DNA of 64,000 nucleotides from Halanaerobium sp964649895. Its GTDB lineage: Bacteria; Bacillota; Halanaerobiia; Halanaerobiales; Halanaerobiaceae. The stretch lies in contig CAZYRX010000004.1 in assembly GCA_964649895.1 (NCBI GenBank), positions 17,814 through 81,813 on the forward strand, written 5' to 3'. Of this stretch, positions 33,922 through 42,118 are shown one piece after another; position 1 is the first letter of the stretch; each line of letters begins with the position of its first letter. Below the pieces are notes generated by a model that did not search any database, was not told where the DNA came from, and was given only the letters and a program-made list of their open reading frames with translations. Position numbers and translations under genes: made by a program.

Positions 33922-34422
33922 ATGATGAAAAATAAAAAATTGACTTTGTCTGCACTTTTGATTGCACTCGGTACATTGACAGGTCATTTAGTTTATATTC
34001 CGGTTGGTGTTGCAAAAGCTTTTCCGGTACAGCATTTAATTAATGTTCTGTCTGCAGTACTTTTAGGTCCAGCCTATGCTGTTTTAAATGCATTTGTGAT
34101 TTCACTTTTAAGAAATATGTTGGGGGTTGGTTCTCTGCTTGCATTTCCAGGAAGTATGATCGGTGCCCTATTGGCCGGACTTTTTTATAAAAAGTTTAAA
34201 CACAAGCTCTGGGCGATAGCTGGTGAACTATTTGGAACAGGAATTTTAGGTGCAGCTGCAGCCTATCCAATAGCTAGATTTTTAATGGGAAGTTCTACAG
34301 CAGTTTTTTTCTTTGTAATTCCTTTTACTTTAAGTGCAGCAGGTGGTGTAGTTATAGCCTATCTATTTTTAAGAGCAGTTGAAAATGCTGATAGCCTAAC
34401 TTTTATTGATGAATTGAACTAA
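33922..34422 (+). CDS. thiW: ThiW, S component of thiazole (HET) ECF transporter
   Basis: A 166-residue protein with five to six membrane helices. It carries the ThiW pattern: LSALLIALGTLTGHLVYIPVGVAKAFPVQHLINVLSAVLLGP at the start (read in parts), SLLRNMLGVGSLLAFPGSMIGALLAG, and a C-terminal SAAGGVVIAYLFLRA. It would capture hydroxyethylthiazole and work with the shared EcfAA'T module encoded elsewhere. AAAGGAG stands before ATG 33922 (ATG 33925 is possible). First gene behind TPP riboswitch 2. Confidence 0.9.
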   Translation: MMKNKKLTLSALLIALGTLTGHLVYIPVGVAKAFPVQHLINVLSAVLLGPAYAVLNAFVISLLRNMLGVGSLLAFPGSMIGALLAGLFYKKFKHKLWAIAGELFGTGILGAAAAYPIARFLMGSSTAVFFFVIPFTLSAAGGVVIAYLFLRAVENADSLTFIDELN

Positions 34423-34514
34423 GTGTATATATAGTTAAGTACAAATAATTAATGTTTAAACAATTTGCTTTATATATTAATTAAATAAAAATAAGAGTGA
34501 AAGGAGCTGAAAAA

Positions 34515-35339
34515 ATGAAAAAGGTATTAACTATTGCAGGTTCAGATTCTGGAGGTGGAGCAGGGATTCAAGCTGATCTAAAGACAATGACAGTACACGG
34601 AGTTTATGGTGCTTCAGTAATTACTTCTGTAACAGCACAAAACACCCTTGGTGTCCAGGGGATTAAAAATCTTGATGCAGAATTTGTTGCTGTTCAGATT
34701 GATTCTGTGCTCAGCGATATTAAAATTGATGCATTAAAAACAGGAATGCTTGGCAGTAGAGAAATTGTTGAAATAACTGCAGAGAAAATAGAAGAATATG
34801 GATTGGATAATCTGGTAGTAGATCCAGTGATGGCTGCCAGCAGTGGAGATCTGCTGCTTGCTGAAAATGCAGTAGAAAGTTATAAAGAAAAGCTTTTTCC
34901 ACTTGCAAAAATAATAACTCCAAATTTAATGGAAGCAAAAATACTCGCTGGTAAAGATCCTGCTGATGAACTAAGTTCAAAGTATCTTGCAGAAGAACTC
35001 TATAAATATGGAAGTGAATATGTGCTCATAAAAGGCGGCCATTTAAATAATGACTTTAAGAATAACAACTCTTCAAAAGCAAAGGGTTCAGCATACTTAG
35101 CAGTTGATCTGCTTTATGATGGTAGGGAATTTGTTGAATTTGAAGCTGAATATATTAATACTAGGCATACACATGGTACAGGCTGTACCCTCTCTGCATC
35201 TTTGGCCAGCAATTTGGCAAAAGATCTGAGTATTAAAGAGGCAGCTGCATTAAGTAAGACTTATATAACAGAAGCAATTAAAAATGGGTTTAAAGTTGGA
35301 AAGGGGAATAATCCTGTTAACCATATATTTTCATTATAG
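34515..35339 (+). CDS. thiD: HMP/HMP-P kinase ThiD
   Basis: A 274-residue ribokinase-fold enzyme. ATG 34515 is chosen, with AAAGGAG 8 nt upstream; the GTG at 34497 precedes that SD. Visible motifs are LTIAGSDSGGGAGIQADLKTM at the start (read in two halves), ALKTGMLGS, VVDPVMAASSG, LITPN-like IITPNLMEA and the anion-hole segment THGTGCTLSASLA with the catalytic Cys region. It phosphorylates hydroxymethylpyrimidine twice to HMP-diphosphate. In this operon it supplies the pyrimidine partner for ThiE. Confidence 0.93.
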   Translation: MKKVLTIAGSDSGGGAGIQADLKTMTVHGVYGASVITSVTAQNTLGVQGIKNLDAEFVAVQIDSVLSDIKIDALKTGMLGSREIVEITAEKIEEYGLDNLVVDPVMAASSGDLLLAENAVESYKEKLFPLAKIITPNLMEAKILAGKDPADELSSKYLAEELYKYGSEYVLIKGGHLNNDFKNNNSSKAKGSAYLAVDLLYDGREFVEFEAEYINTRHTHGTGCTLSASLASNLAKDLSIKEAAALSKTYITEAIKNGFKVGKGNNPVNHIFSL

Positions 35340-35356
35340 TAAAAGGAGATGATTTT

Positions 35357-36025
35357 TTGCTTAGAAAAGACTGGAACCTTTATTTAATCACTGAAGAACA
35401 ATTATCTGAGGGGCGCAGCACTTTAGAGGTGGTTAAAGAAGCTGTCAATGGCGGTGTTGATGTTATACAGCTGCGTGATAAAAATTTAACTCTTAGAGAA
35501 AGATATTCGCTTGGCAGAGAGATTAAAAAAATCACAAAAAAATCAAAAGTCGATTTTATAGTTAATGATAGAGTAGATTTGGCTGCTGTACTTGATGCAG
35601 ATGGTGTTCATCTTGGCCAGGATGATTTGCCCTGCAGAGAAGCAAGGAGAATACTTGGAGCTGATAAAATTATAGGAATCACTTCTATAAAGATGAGAGA
35701 TATTATTAATGCAGAAAAAGAAGGAGCTGATTATCTAGGCATTGGTTCGGTGTATAAAACTAACTCAAAAATAGTAGCTGAAGAAAAAGATGGTATAGGA
35801 CTTGAAGGAATAAAGAAGGTCAAAAAAATAACATCTTTACCTGTAATTGCTGTCGGAGGCTTAAACAGCAAAAATGCTGCAGATGTAATTAGAGCAGGTG
35901 CAGATGCAGTATCCGTTATCTCATCTCTTACAGGTGCAGATGATATAAAAAGCAGTGCTAAAAATTTAAAAGAAATAATTAGAAAAGCAAAAAAAGAGAA
36001 GTGGTCTAAACTAGAAAGGAGCTAG
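35357..36025 (+). CDS. thiE: Thiamin-phosphate synthase ThiE
   Basis: A 222-residue TIM-barrel enzyme that starts at TTG 35357 behind AAAAGGAG. It shows LYLITEEQL, GGVDVIQLRDKNLTLRE, FIVNDRVDLAAVLDADGVHLGQDDLP and GADYLGIGSVYKTNSK. It joins HMP-diphosphate to thiazole phosphate, releasing pyrophosphate and giving thiamin phosphate. The C-terminus is a little longer than usual and very basic (RKAKKEKWSKLERS). The stop is 2 nt before the thiM start, so the two are tightly coupled. Confidence 0.93.
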   Translation: MLRKDWNLYLITEEQLSEGRSTLEVVKEAVNGGVDVIQLRDKNLTLRERYSLGREIKKITKKSKVDFIVNDRVDLAAVLDADGVHLGQDDLPCREARRILGADKIIGITSIKMRDIINAEKEGADYLGIGSVYKTNSKIVAEEKDGIGLEGIKKVKKITSLPVIAVGGLNSKNAADVIRAGADAVSVISSLTGADDIKSSAKNLKEIIRKAKKEKWSKLERS

Positions 36026-36027
36026 AT

Positions 36028-36846
36028 TTGAAAAATAAGCTAAAGCCAATTAATAGTGTTTATCAAAAAAGATGGCAGAAAATAAAAGAAATAATTCAAA
36101 AAGAAAAACTATTAATTCATCAGATTGGCAATGATGTTACATTAAATGACTGTGCCAGTATAATTTTAAACTGGGGAGCACTACCTGTTATGGCATATTC
36201 ATCAGAAGAAGTATCTGAGACAGTAATAAATGCTTCTGCTTTAGTTTTGAATATTGGTACTTTAACTGAGATGAGGTTGAGTTCTATGTTAGCTGCTGGC
36301 AAAAAAGCCAACCAATTTGGGATTCCAATAATATTGGATCCAGTTGGTGTTGGAGCATCAGAGTACAGAACCAGGTCTGCAGAAAAAATTACTGAAGAAC
36401 TTAATATATCAATAATCAAAGGAAATGAAGGAGAAATATCTGCTTTAGCTGGTGAAGATGCAGAAATAAAAGGAGTAGAGTCAATAGGAAATTATGCACA
36501 AATTCGCACCACAGTCCAGAGGCTGGCTGCAGAATTAAATACTATTGTTGTTGTAAGTTCTGAAATTGATGTTATTTCTAATGGTAAAACAACCCAAAAA
36601 ATTACGGGAGGTAGTTCTTTAATGAAAGAGCTTGTGGGAACAGGCTGTATGCTTGCTTCTACACTTGGAGTTTTTGCGGGAGCAGCTGGAAAATCTGATT
36701 TTTCTATCTTTGAGTTAGCTGAAACAGCAGTCTATTATTATAATTTAGCAGCTGAAATAGCAGCAAAAAAAGAACTGACTCCAGCAAAATTCAAAATAGA
36801 ATTTATGGACAATATTTATCTGCTGCAGAATGGATGCTTAATATAA
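36028..36846 (+). CDS. thiM: Hydroxyethylthiazole kinase ThiM
   Basis: A 272-residue ribokinase-like kinase starting at TTG 36028, with AAAGGAGCTAG as SD across the ThiE stop. It has HQIGNDVTLNDCASIILNWGALPVMA (normally HxITNxVxxNxxAN), so this copy deviates at several of the usually conserved positions, then LDPVGVGASEYRT, IIKGNEGEI and GTGCMLASTLG with the catalytic Cys. It phosphorylates thiazole brought in by ThiW. Together ThiW, ThiM, ThiD and ThiE make up a salvage route without de novo synthesis genes. Confidence 0.88.
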   Translation: MKNKLKPINSVYQKRWQKIKEIIQKEKLLIHQIGNDVTLNDCASIILNWGALPVMAYSSEEVSETVINASALVLNIGTLTEMRLSSMLAAGKKANQFGIPIILDPVGVGASEYRTRSAEKITEELNISIIKGNEGEISALAGEDAEIKGVESIGNYAQIRTTVQRLAAELNTIVVVSSEIDVISNGKTTQKITGGSSLMKELVGTGCMLASTLGVFAGAAGKSDFSIFELAETAVYYYNLAAEIAAKKELTPAKFKIEFMDNIYLLQNGCLI

Positions 36847-36958
36847 TATTCAATTAAGAATAATTGCCAAAGTAATGTTTTTAATTTTAGATTTTTGGCT
36901 AAGAAAAGTTTGATGTATAAAAATGTAATTTAATAATAAAAATACAGGAGGAATAAAA

Positions 36959-37654
36959 GTGAAAATCAAAGATAAACTTTCAGTAAATAATGAGAAATTC
37001 AATCACGGAGCAGAGGATTTTGAGATCTGGTTTAAGAACAACAAGAATCTTTTTATGAGTGAATTCAATGCTCTAAAGAAAATGGTAACAGATCCAGAAA
37101 ATTGTATAAGTGTTGGAGTAGGGAATGGACTTTTTGCAAAAAAATTAGGAATAAAAAAAGGTGTAGAACCTTCAGAGGGTATGGCAGAACTAGCACGAAA
37201 AAAAGGAATTGATGTTATTGAAGGTAGAGCAGAAGAGCTTCCACTAGCAGATGAAAGTGCAGAACAGGTGCTGCTCGGAACAATACTGGCCTATGTAGAT
37301 GATAAAAAAAAGACTGTTCAAGAGGCTTATAGGGTCTTAAAAAAAGGTGGAGAGGTGATAATCTCTATTTTGCCTGCTGAGTCTTCATTTGGAATTCTCT
37401 ATAGACTTGCCTCTATTGAAGGCTATTATTTAAATAAAATTTCGCCAAAATATCCTTATCCGATGGAATTTCTTGAAGGTACAGATTGGATTGGAACAGA
37501 AGAGCTGATAAAAATTATGGAAGAGGTAGGATTTAAAAAATTAGAGTTTATGCAGACACTTACTAGACATCCTAAATATGCAAATGAATTAGTCGAAGAG
37601 GCAGTAGATGGATATAAAAAAGGGGATTATGTGGTTGTTAAGGGGGTTAAATAA
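36959..37654 (+). CDS. Class I SAM-dependent methyltransferase
   Basis: A 231-residue Rossmann-fold enzyme. It starts at GTG 36959 with AGGAGG at 36946-36951. Motif I reads CISVGVGNGLFAKKLG, motif II region GVEPSEGMAELARKKGIDVIEGRAEELPLADESAE and the post-motif YRVLKKGGEVIISIL. It belongs to the Methyltransf_11-like group that acts on small molecules; the substrate is not visible. Its stop lies 1 nt before the TTG start of tenA, so it is coupled to thiamin salvage, although no methylation step is known there. Confidence 0.85.
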   Translation: MKIKDKLSVNNEKFNHGAEDFEIWFKNNKNLFMSEFNALKKMVTDPENCISVGVGNGLFAKKLGIKKGVEPSEGMAELARKKGIDVIEGRAEELPLADESAEQVLLGTILAYVDDKKKTVQEAYRVLKKGGEVIISILPAESSFGILYRLASIEGYYLNKISPKYPYPMEFLEGTDWIGTEELIKIMEEVGFKKLEFMQTLTRHPKYANELVEEAVDGYKKGDYVVVKGVK

Positions 37655-37655
37655 A

Positions 37656-38312
37656 TTGCAGTTTAAAAGTCTTGTTGAAGAAACAAAAGATAATTGGAAG
37701 AAGGTAATTAAGCATCGATTTGTAGATCAGATTTTTGCAGGTGAGCTTGCTGAAGATATATTTAAGTTTTATTTGAAACAGGATTATTATTACTTAAATC
37801 AGTCGATGCGAAATATGGCAATTTTAATATCTAAGCTGGATGATGTTAAGGCAAAACAAAAATTAATTGCTGTATTATATAGTGAAGCTAATCTAGAATT
37901 TTCTGAATATGAAAAAATGCTTAGCTTATATAATATTAATTACAAAAACTATAATAATTTTGAGCTGAGTTATGCAAATATAGCTTATTCTAATTATTTG
38001 ATTGCTGTCAGTTCTCAAAATACTTTTGCTGAAGGATTGGCAGCTCTAATCCCCTGCTATTGGCTTTATCTAAAAATGGCTGAAATACATGCTGATAAAT
38101 TAAAGAAAAACCAAAATGAAATCTATAAAAATTGGGCAGCAGTATTTAAAAGAGATGAATTCAGTCAGCTGGTTGAAGATCTAATTTTTCTACTAGAAGC
38201 AGAATTTAGAGAAGAAAATTTTGAACTGCTTAAATACCACTTTAATAATTCGATAAAGTTTGAATATCAATTTTTTAATGATGTATACCACAAAAAAATC
38301 TGGAAAATCTGA
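37656..38312 (+). CDS. tenA: TenA-family thiaminase II / aminopyrimidine aminohydrolase
   Basis: A 218-residue all-helical protein. TTG 37656 is chosen, because AAGGGGG lies 9-10 nt upstream at the end of the methyltransferase gene; the longer frame from ATG 37608 overlaps that gene by 47 nt without need. Landmarks are FKFYLKQDYYYLNQ (substrate-site Asp) and LIPCYWLY with the catalytic Cys; the C-terminal helix FEYQFFNDVYHKKIW is present. TenA recovers HMP from degraded thiamin (amino-HMP) by hydrolysis. This fits the salvage gene set just upstream. Confidence 0.85.
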   Translation: MQFKSLVEETKDNWKKVIKHRFVDQIFAGELAEDIFKFYLKQDYYYLNQSMRNMAILISKLDDVKAKQKLIAVLYSEANLEFSEYEKMLSLYNINYKNYNNFELSYANIAYSNYLIAVSSQNTFAEGLAALIPCYWLYLKMAEIHADKLKKNQNEIYKNWAAVFKRDEFSQLVEDLIFLLEAEFREENFELLKYHFNNSIKFEYQFFNDVYHKKIWKI

Positions 38313-38463
38313 TTTAAATAACAATTGCAAAATCTTGACAAAAATGATAATGTATAAATAAGTAAATATTAAAAAAATTGAATATAATTTAAATTTAGTA
38401 TTTACCCACCATGTATTTATTAATGTTTTTATATATTATCATTTAAGGAAGGTGGTATGCAGA

Positions 38464-39765
38464 TTGGACTTTTTGGTAAACAACCCACAGTTTTGGAGAA
38501 CTAATGGTGCAGGTGAAGATCTTCCAGAAAACTTAGAAGTTGAACTGGAAGATGGCAAGTTAAAGATCCCTGTAAAAGTAAAAGAAAAACTTGGTTTTGA
38601 TGAGGATACTGCTGTTAATATTAAACTTGGTTCAAAAGGTTTTTATTTAGAGAGAAGTGATCCACTCCTGACCAGGGTATATATTGAACCGACAAGTGAC
38701 TGTAATTTGAACTGCAAGACATGTGTAAGACACTCCTGGGATGAAGAAATGGGTCATATGGATTTTGATGTCTATAAAAAACTTATTGATGAATTAAAAG
38801 AGTTCAAGCATTTGGAGAAGATTGCATTCTGGGGTATTGGTGAGCCAACTTATCATCCTGAGATTGCTGAGATGATTGCATTAGCCTCAGAGCTGGGAGT
38901 TCAAACTCAGATGATTACTAATGCACTGCTTTTAGATGAAAAGAAAGCAAATGCTGTCTTAGATGCTGGTTTGGATAGTATAGTTGTTTCTGTTGATGGT
39001 ACTTCTCCTGAAACAATGGCAGATATTCGCTCTGGTGCAGATCTGGCACGGGTGATTGAAAATGTTAAAAGATTTCGCAGTTTAAGAGATAAGAAAAAGC
39101 TTGAAACAGAAATTGGTATTGAGTATGTGATTATGAAGTCAAATGTTGATGAGCTTAAAGAACTGCGGAAATTAGCTTATGATCTGGGAGCTTCTTTTAT
39201 CTTTTTGACAAATTTGCTGCCTTATACAGAGTCGATGACCGATGAAATTCTCTATTCATTTTCGATCAGCCGTTCTCAACCTGAAAAAAGAACTCATCAC
39301 AGACCTGAAATATATCTTCCTCCTACAGATCTAAGAGAAGATATTATTAAAGATATTGCAGCTATTGGTGGAAAATCAAGTAATATCAGTACTACACAGG
39401 TGCCTTTCAATCCTCATCGCGGTTACTGTAAATTTGTAGAGGATGGGTCGATTGCTGTTAACTGGCGGGGAGAGATAAGTCCCTGTATTGCTCTAATGCA
39501 CAGCTATGACCTTTATATTAGAGAAAGAGAAAAGCATATTAATAAATATGTTTTAGGAAATATTGGGGAAGAAGATTTAAATTCAATTTGGTACAGTGAT
39601 GAATTTAAAAAATTTAGAAAAGATGTAAAGGAATTTCCTTTTTCCGACTGCACTCAATGTTCTGGATGTGAGATGTCAAAGGAAAATGAAGAAGATTGTC
39701 ATGGTAATGAATTCCCGGTATGTGGAGACTGTTTATGGGCCAGAGGAGTTATTCAATGCCCCTAA
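38464..39765 (+). CDS. Radical SAM/SPASM maturase of tungsten oxidoreductase
   Basis: A 433-residue protein. I choose TTG 38464: AAGGAAGGTGG (38446-38455) fits as SD, while GTG 38452 lies within it. The N-terminus (about 15-60, VELEDGKLKIPVKVKEKLGF) looks like an AbrB/SpoVT-type swapped-hairpin domain. The radical SAM motif follows, SDCNLNCKTCVRHSW (CX3CX2C), and a Cys-rich SPASM tail (CKFVEDG, ISPCIALM, CTQCSGCEMSKENEEDC, CGDCLWA) that can bind two auxiliary clusters. The combination directly before an AOR gene matches the known tungsten cofactor oxidoreductase radical SAM maturase family; what it modifies is not established to my knowledge. Confidence 0.85.
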   Translation: MDFLVNNPQFWRTNGAGEDLPENLEVELEDGKLKIPVKVKEKLGFDEDTAVNIKLGSKGFYLERSDPLLTRVYIEPTSDCNLNCKTCVRHSWDEEMGHMDFDVYKKLIDELKEFKHLEKIAFWGIGEPTYHPEIAEMIALASELGVQTQMITNALLLDEKKANAVLDAGLDSIVVSVDGTSPETMADIRSGADLARVIENVKRFRSLRDKKKLETEIGIEYVIMKSNVDELKELRKLAYDLGASFIFLTNLLPYTESMTDEILYSFSISRSQPEKRTHHRPEIYLPPTDLREDIIKDIAAIGGKSSNISTTQVPFNPHRGYCKFVEDGSIAVNWRGEISPCIALMHSYDLYIREREKHINKYVLGNIGEEDLNSIWYSDEFKKFRKDVKEFPFSDCTQCSGCEMSKENEEDCHGNEFPVCGDCLWARGVIQCP

Positions 39766-39910
39766 ATTTATAACTAAATTTTATATTCAATATAAGCTTA
39801 GCTTTTAATTAAAAAAATATTCACAAAAATATAAATTTTTCTAAAAATTAAGAAGGATTTTGGCCTTGTATATTTAATATGTATTATATAAAGCAAGAAA
39901 TATTTTTATA

Positions 39911-40006
39911 TACCTTCGAGTTATTTTGCCTAAAGAATTTTCCACGGCATTTTAACCGCTGGGTTGATGAAGAAATGAATCAGCCTCCCGTGCTTGGAAA
40001 GAAGAG
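39911..40006 (+). promoter_or_regulatory. Moco/Tuco-family riboswitch before AOR
   Basis: The 260-nt spacer before the AOR start contains CCTTCGAGTTATTTTGCC near 39913, then an internal hairpin region and, at 39982-40003, GCCTCCCGTGCTTGGAAAG. These resemble the conserved ends of the Moco RNA motif (CTCCGAGCC ... GCCTCCCG ... GGAAA). The central part is short, as in the variant thought to respond to tungsten cofactor, and the gene controlled is a tungsten-type enzyme. AGGAGG at 40015-40020 is close downstream, so control could act on translation. A weak promoter (TTGGCC at 39860, TATTAT at 39882) lies upstream. Confidence 0.7.
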
Positions 40007-40030
40007 TAAATCTAAGGAGGTATAACATTA

Positions 40031-41836
40031 ATGGGTAAAATTTATGAGTACAATGTTTTAAGAGTTGATCTTACAAATGAGGAGATCAAAAGAGAGAAAA
40101 TTGCTGGTGAGAAAGTCAAGAAGTTTTTAGGTGGTCGTGGTCTTGGATCAAAAATTCTTTATGATGAAATAGATCCTACTATCGATGCCCTTAGTCCTGA
40201 AAACAAATTAATCTATGCAACAGGATTATTAACAGGTACAGCTGCTTCAACAGGTGGCCGTTACATGGTTATTACCAAAGGACCTCTAACAGGTACAATT
40301 GCAAGCAGTAATTCTGGTGGATTTTTCGGTGCAGAATTAAGATTCAGCGGAAATGATATTATAATTTTTGAAGGTAAAGCAGAAAAGCCAGTTTATCTTT
40401 CCTTAAAAGGAGATAAGGCAGAGCTTAAAGATGCTTCCCATCTTTGGGGCAAAGGAGTTTATGAGACAACAGATACATTAATAGAAGAATTTGGCGATGA
40501 AAAAGCAAGAGTTAGCTGTATTGGCCCTGCTGGAGAAAATCTTGTTAAGTTTGCTTCTATAATGAATGAAAAAGACCGTGCTGCTGGTAGAACTGGTGTA
40601 GGTGCGGTAATGGGTTCTAAGAATTTAAAAGCTGTTGTTGTTAAAGCTGAAGAAAAACAGGTAGAGTATTTTAAAGATGAGATGATGGAAGTTGTGAGAA
40701 AACAAACTAAAACATTGAAAGAGGATGGTGTAACTGGAGAAGGTCTTCCTGCTCTAGGTACAAAAGTTCTTGACAATATTGTTAACTCACATGGTGCTTA
40801 TCCTAGAAATAACTTCCAGTACGCAACATTTGATAAAGTTGATGAAGTATCTGGAGAAGCCTTAGTTGAAAAAGGTTATCTGCAGGGTAACAAAGGATGT
40901 TATGGATGTCCTATCCGCTGTGGTAGAGATACTAAGCTGCCTAATGGACAGCAAGGTGAAGGTCCTGAATATGAAACCGGCTGGGCTTTTGGTGCTCAAT
41001 GTGGTGTAAGTGACTTAAATGCTATTGTACAGGCTAACTTCCTCTGTAATGATCTTGGTATGGATACAATTTCTGCAGGTGTAACAATTGGCTGTGCTAT
41101 GGAATTATATGAAAAAGGTTATGTAGATAAAGAAGAATTTGAAAATGGTCCAGAATTGGCGTTTGGTTCTTCAGAATCGATAACTTATTATACAAGACAG
41201 ATGGCTCTTCGTGAAGGATTTGGAGATCAGATGGCTGAAGGTTCTTATAGATTAGCTGAATCTAAAGGTAATGCAGAGCTATCAATGAGTGTTAAAAAAC
41301 AGGAATTACCTGCTTATGATCCACGTGGATTACAGGGTCATGGATTAAACTATGTTACTTCTAACCGTGGTGGTTGTCATGTAAGAGGGTATATGGTTTC
41401 TCCTGAGGTACTTGGTGTGCCTGAGAAGCTTGATCCACAGGAATTAAAAGGCAAGCCTGAATGGGTTATTATATTCCAGGATTTAACAGCTGTTATTGAT
41501 TCAATTGGAATGTGCCTCTTTACTTCATTTGCTCTTGGTTTAGAAGACTATACTGAAATTGCTAATGCAGGTACAGAGTTTGAATTTACTCCTGAAGAAA
41601 TGCTGGAAAATGGTGAAAGAATCTATAACTTAGAACGTCAGTTTAATCTTGAAGCAGGAATCACACCTGCAGAAGATAGATTACCTGATCGTTTTGATGA
41701 TCCTCTACCAGATGGTACATTTAGAGGTGTTAATACTAAATATAGAGAAATTCTGCCTGAGTATTATGAGTTGCGCGGCTGGCAGGAAGATGGCTATATT
41801 AGTGATGAAAAATTAGGAGAGATGGGACTGAAGTAA
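40031..41836 (+). CDS. aor: Aldehyde:ferredoxin oxidoreductase (tungsten-type)
   Basis: A 601-residue member of the AOR family. The N-terminal cofactor-binding part is clear: LRVDLTNEEI, FLGGRGLGSKILYDEID and GRTGVGAVMGSKNLKAVVVK. The [4Fe-4S] ligands are in NKGCYGCPIRCGRD (CX2CX3C, about 290-300), with the fourth Cys near DSIGMCLFTS. AORs bind a bis-pyranopterin tungsten (sometimes molybdenum) cofactor and oxidise aldehydes to acids with ferredoxin, or reduce acids in the reverse direction. The operon adds a MoaD-like and a ThiF/MoeB-like protein with no gaps, so pterin-sulfur supply is encoded locally. Confidence 0.95.
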   Translation: MGKIYEYNVLRVDLTNEEIKREKIAGEKVKKFLGGRGLGSKILYDEIDPTIDALSPENKLIYATGLLTGTAASTGGRYMVITKGPLTGTIASSNSGGFFGAELRFSGNDIIIFEGKAEKPVYLSLKGDKAELKDASHLWGKGVYETTDTLIEEFGDEKARVSCIGPAGENLVKFASIMNEKDRAAGRTGVGAVMGSKNLKAVVVKAEEKQVEYFKDEMMEVVRKQTKTLKEDGVTGEGLPALGTKVLDNIVNSHGAYPRNNFQYATFDKVDEVSGEALVEKGYLQGNKGCYGCPIRCGRDTKLPNGQQGEGPEYETGWAFGAQCGVSDLNAIVQANFLCNDLGMDTISAGVTIGCAMELYEKGYVDKEEFENGPELAFGSSESITYYTRQMALREGFGDQMAEGSYRLAESKGNAELSMSVKKQELPAYDPRGLQGHGLNYVTSNRGGCHVRGYMVSPEVLGVPEKLDPQELKGKPEWVIIFQDLTAVIDSIGMCLFTSFALGLEDYTEIANAGTEFEFTPEEMLENGERIYNLERQFNLEAGITPAEDRLPDRFDDPLPDGTFRGVNTKYREILPEYYELRGWQEDGYISDEKLGEMGLK

Positions 41837-42118
41837 ATGTCAGTTAAAGTTAAGTTCTATTCTTTGTTTAAAATAAACTTAAAAAGTTCAGGAAAAGAAT
41901 ATCAAATAGATGGTGAAATCACCGTCACAGATTTGATTTCTATGCTGGACGATGATTATGACGGATATTTTAGTCATAAATTATTGGATGCCGGGGAAAT
42001 TGCTCCCGGCTCCATCATTTTAATTAATGGAGAGAATGTTATTCATATTGATGGTCTTGACTCAAAAATAAAAGATGGAGATACAATCACTTTATTTCCT
42101 CCATCAGCAGGTGGTTAG
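41837..42118 (+). CDS. MoaD-like sulfur-carrier protein
   Basis: A 93-residue ubiquitin-fold protein (VKVKFYSLFKINLKSSGKE ... LFPPSAGG). The C-terminal GG is intact, the site adenylated and thiocarboxylated to deliver sulfur to the pterin dithiolene. It starts directly after the AOR stop and ends directly at the start of its presumed activating enzyme. In AOR operons such a copy is probably devoted to tungstopterin rather than general Moco synthesis (inference). Confidence 0.88.
   Translation: MSVKVKFYSLFKINLKSSGKEYQIDGEITVTDLISMLDDDYDGYFSHKLLDAGEIAPGSIILINGENVIHIDGLDSKIKDGDTITLFPPSAGG

Noticed and set aside
37608..37655. N-terminal extension of TenA from ATG 37608
   Set aside because: Overlaps the methyltransferase gene and lacks an SD; TTG 37656 has one and fits the TenA start.
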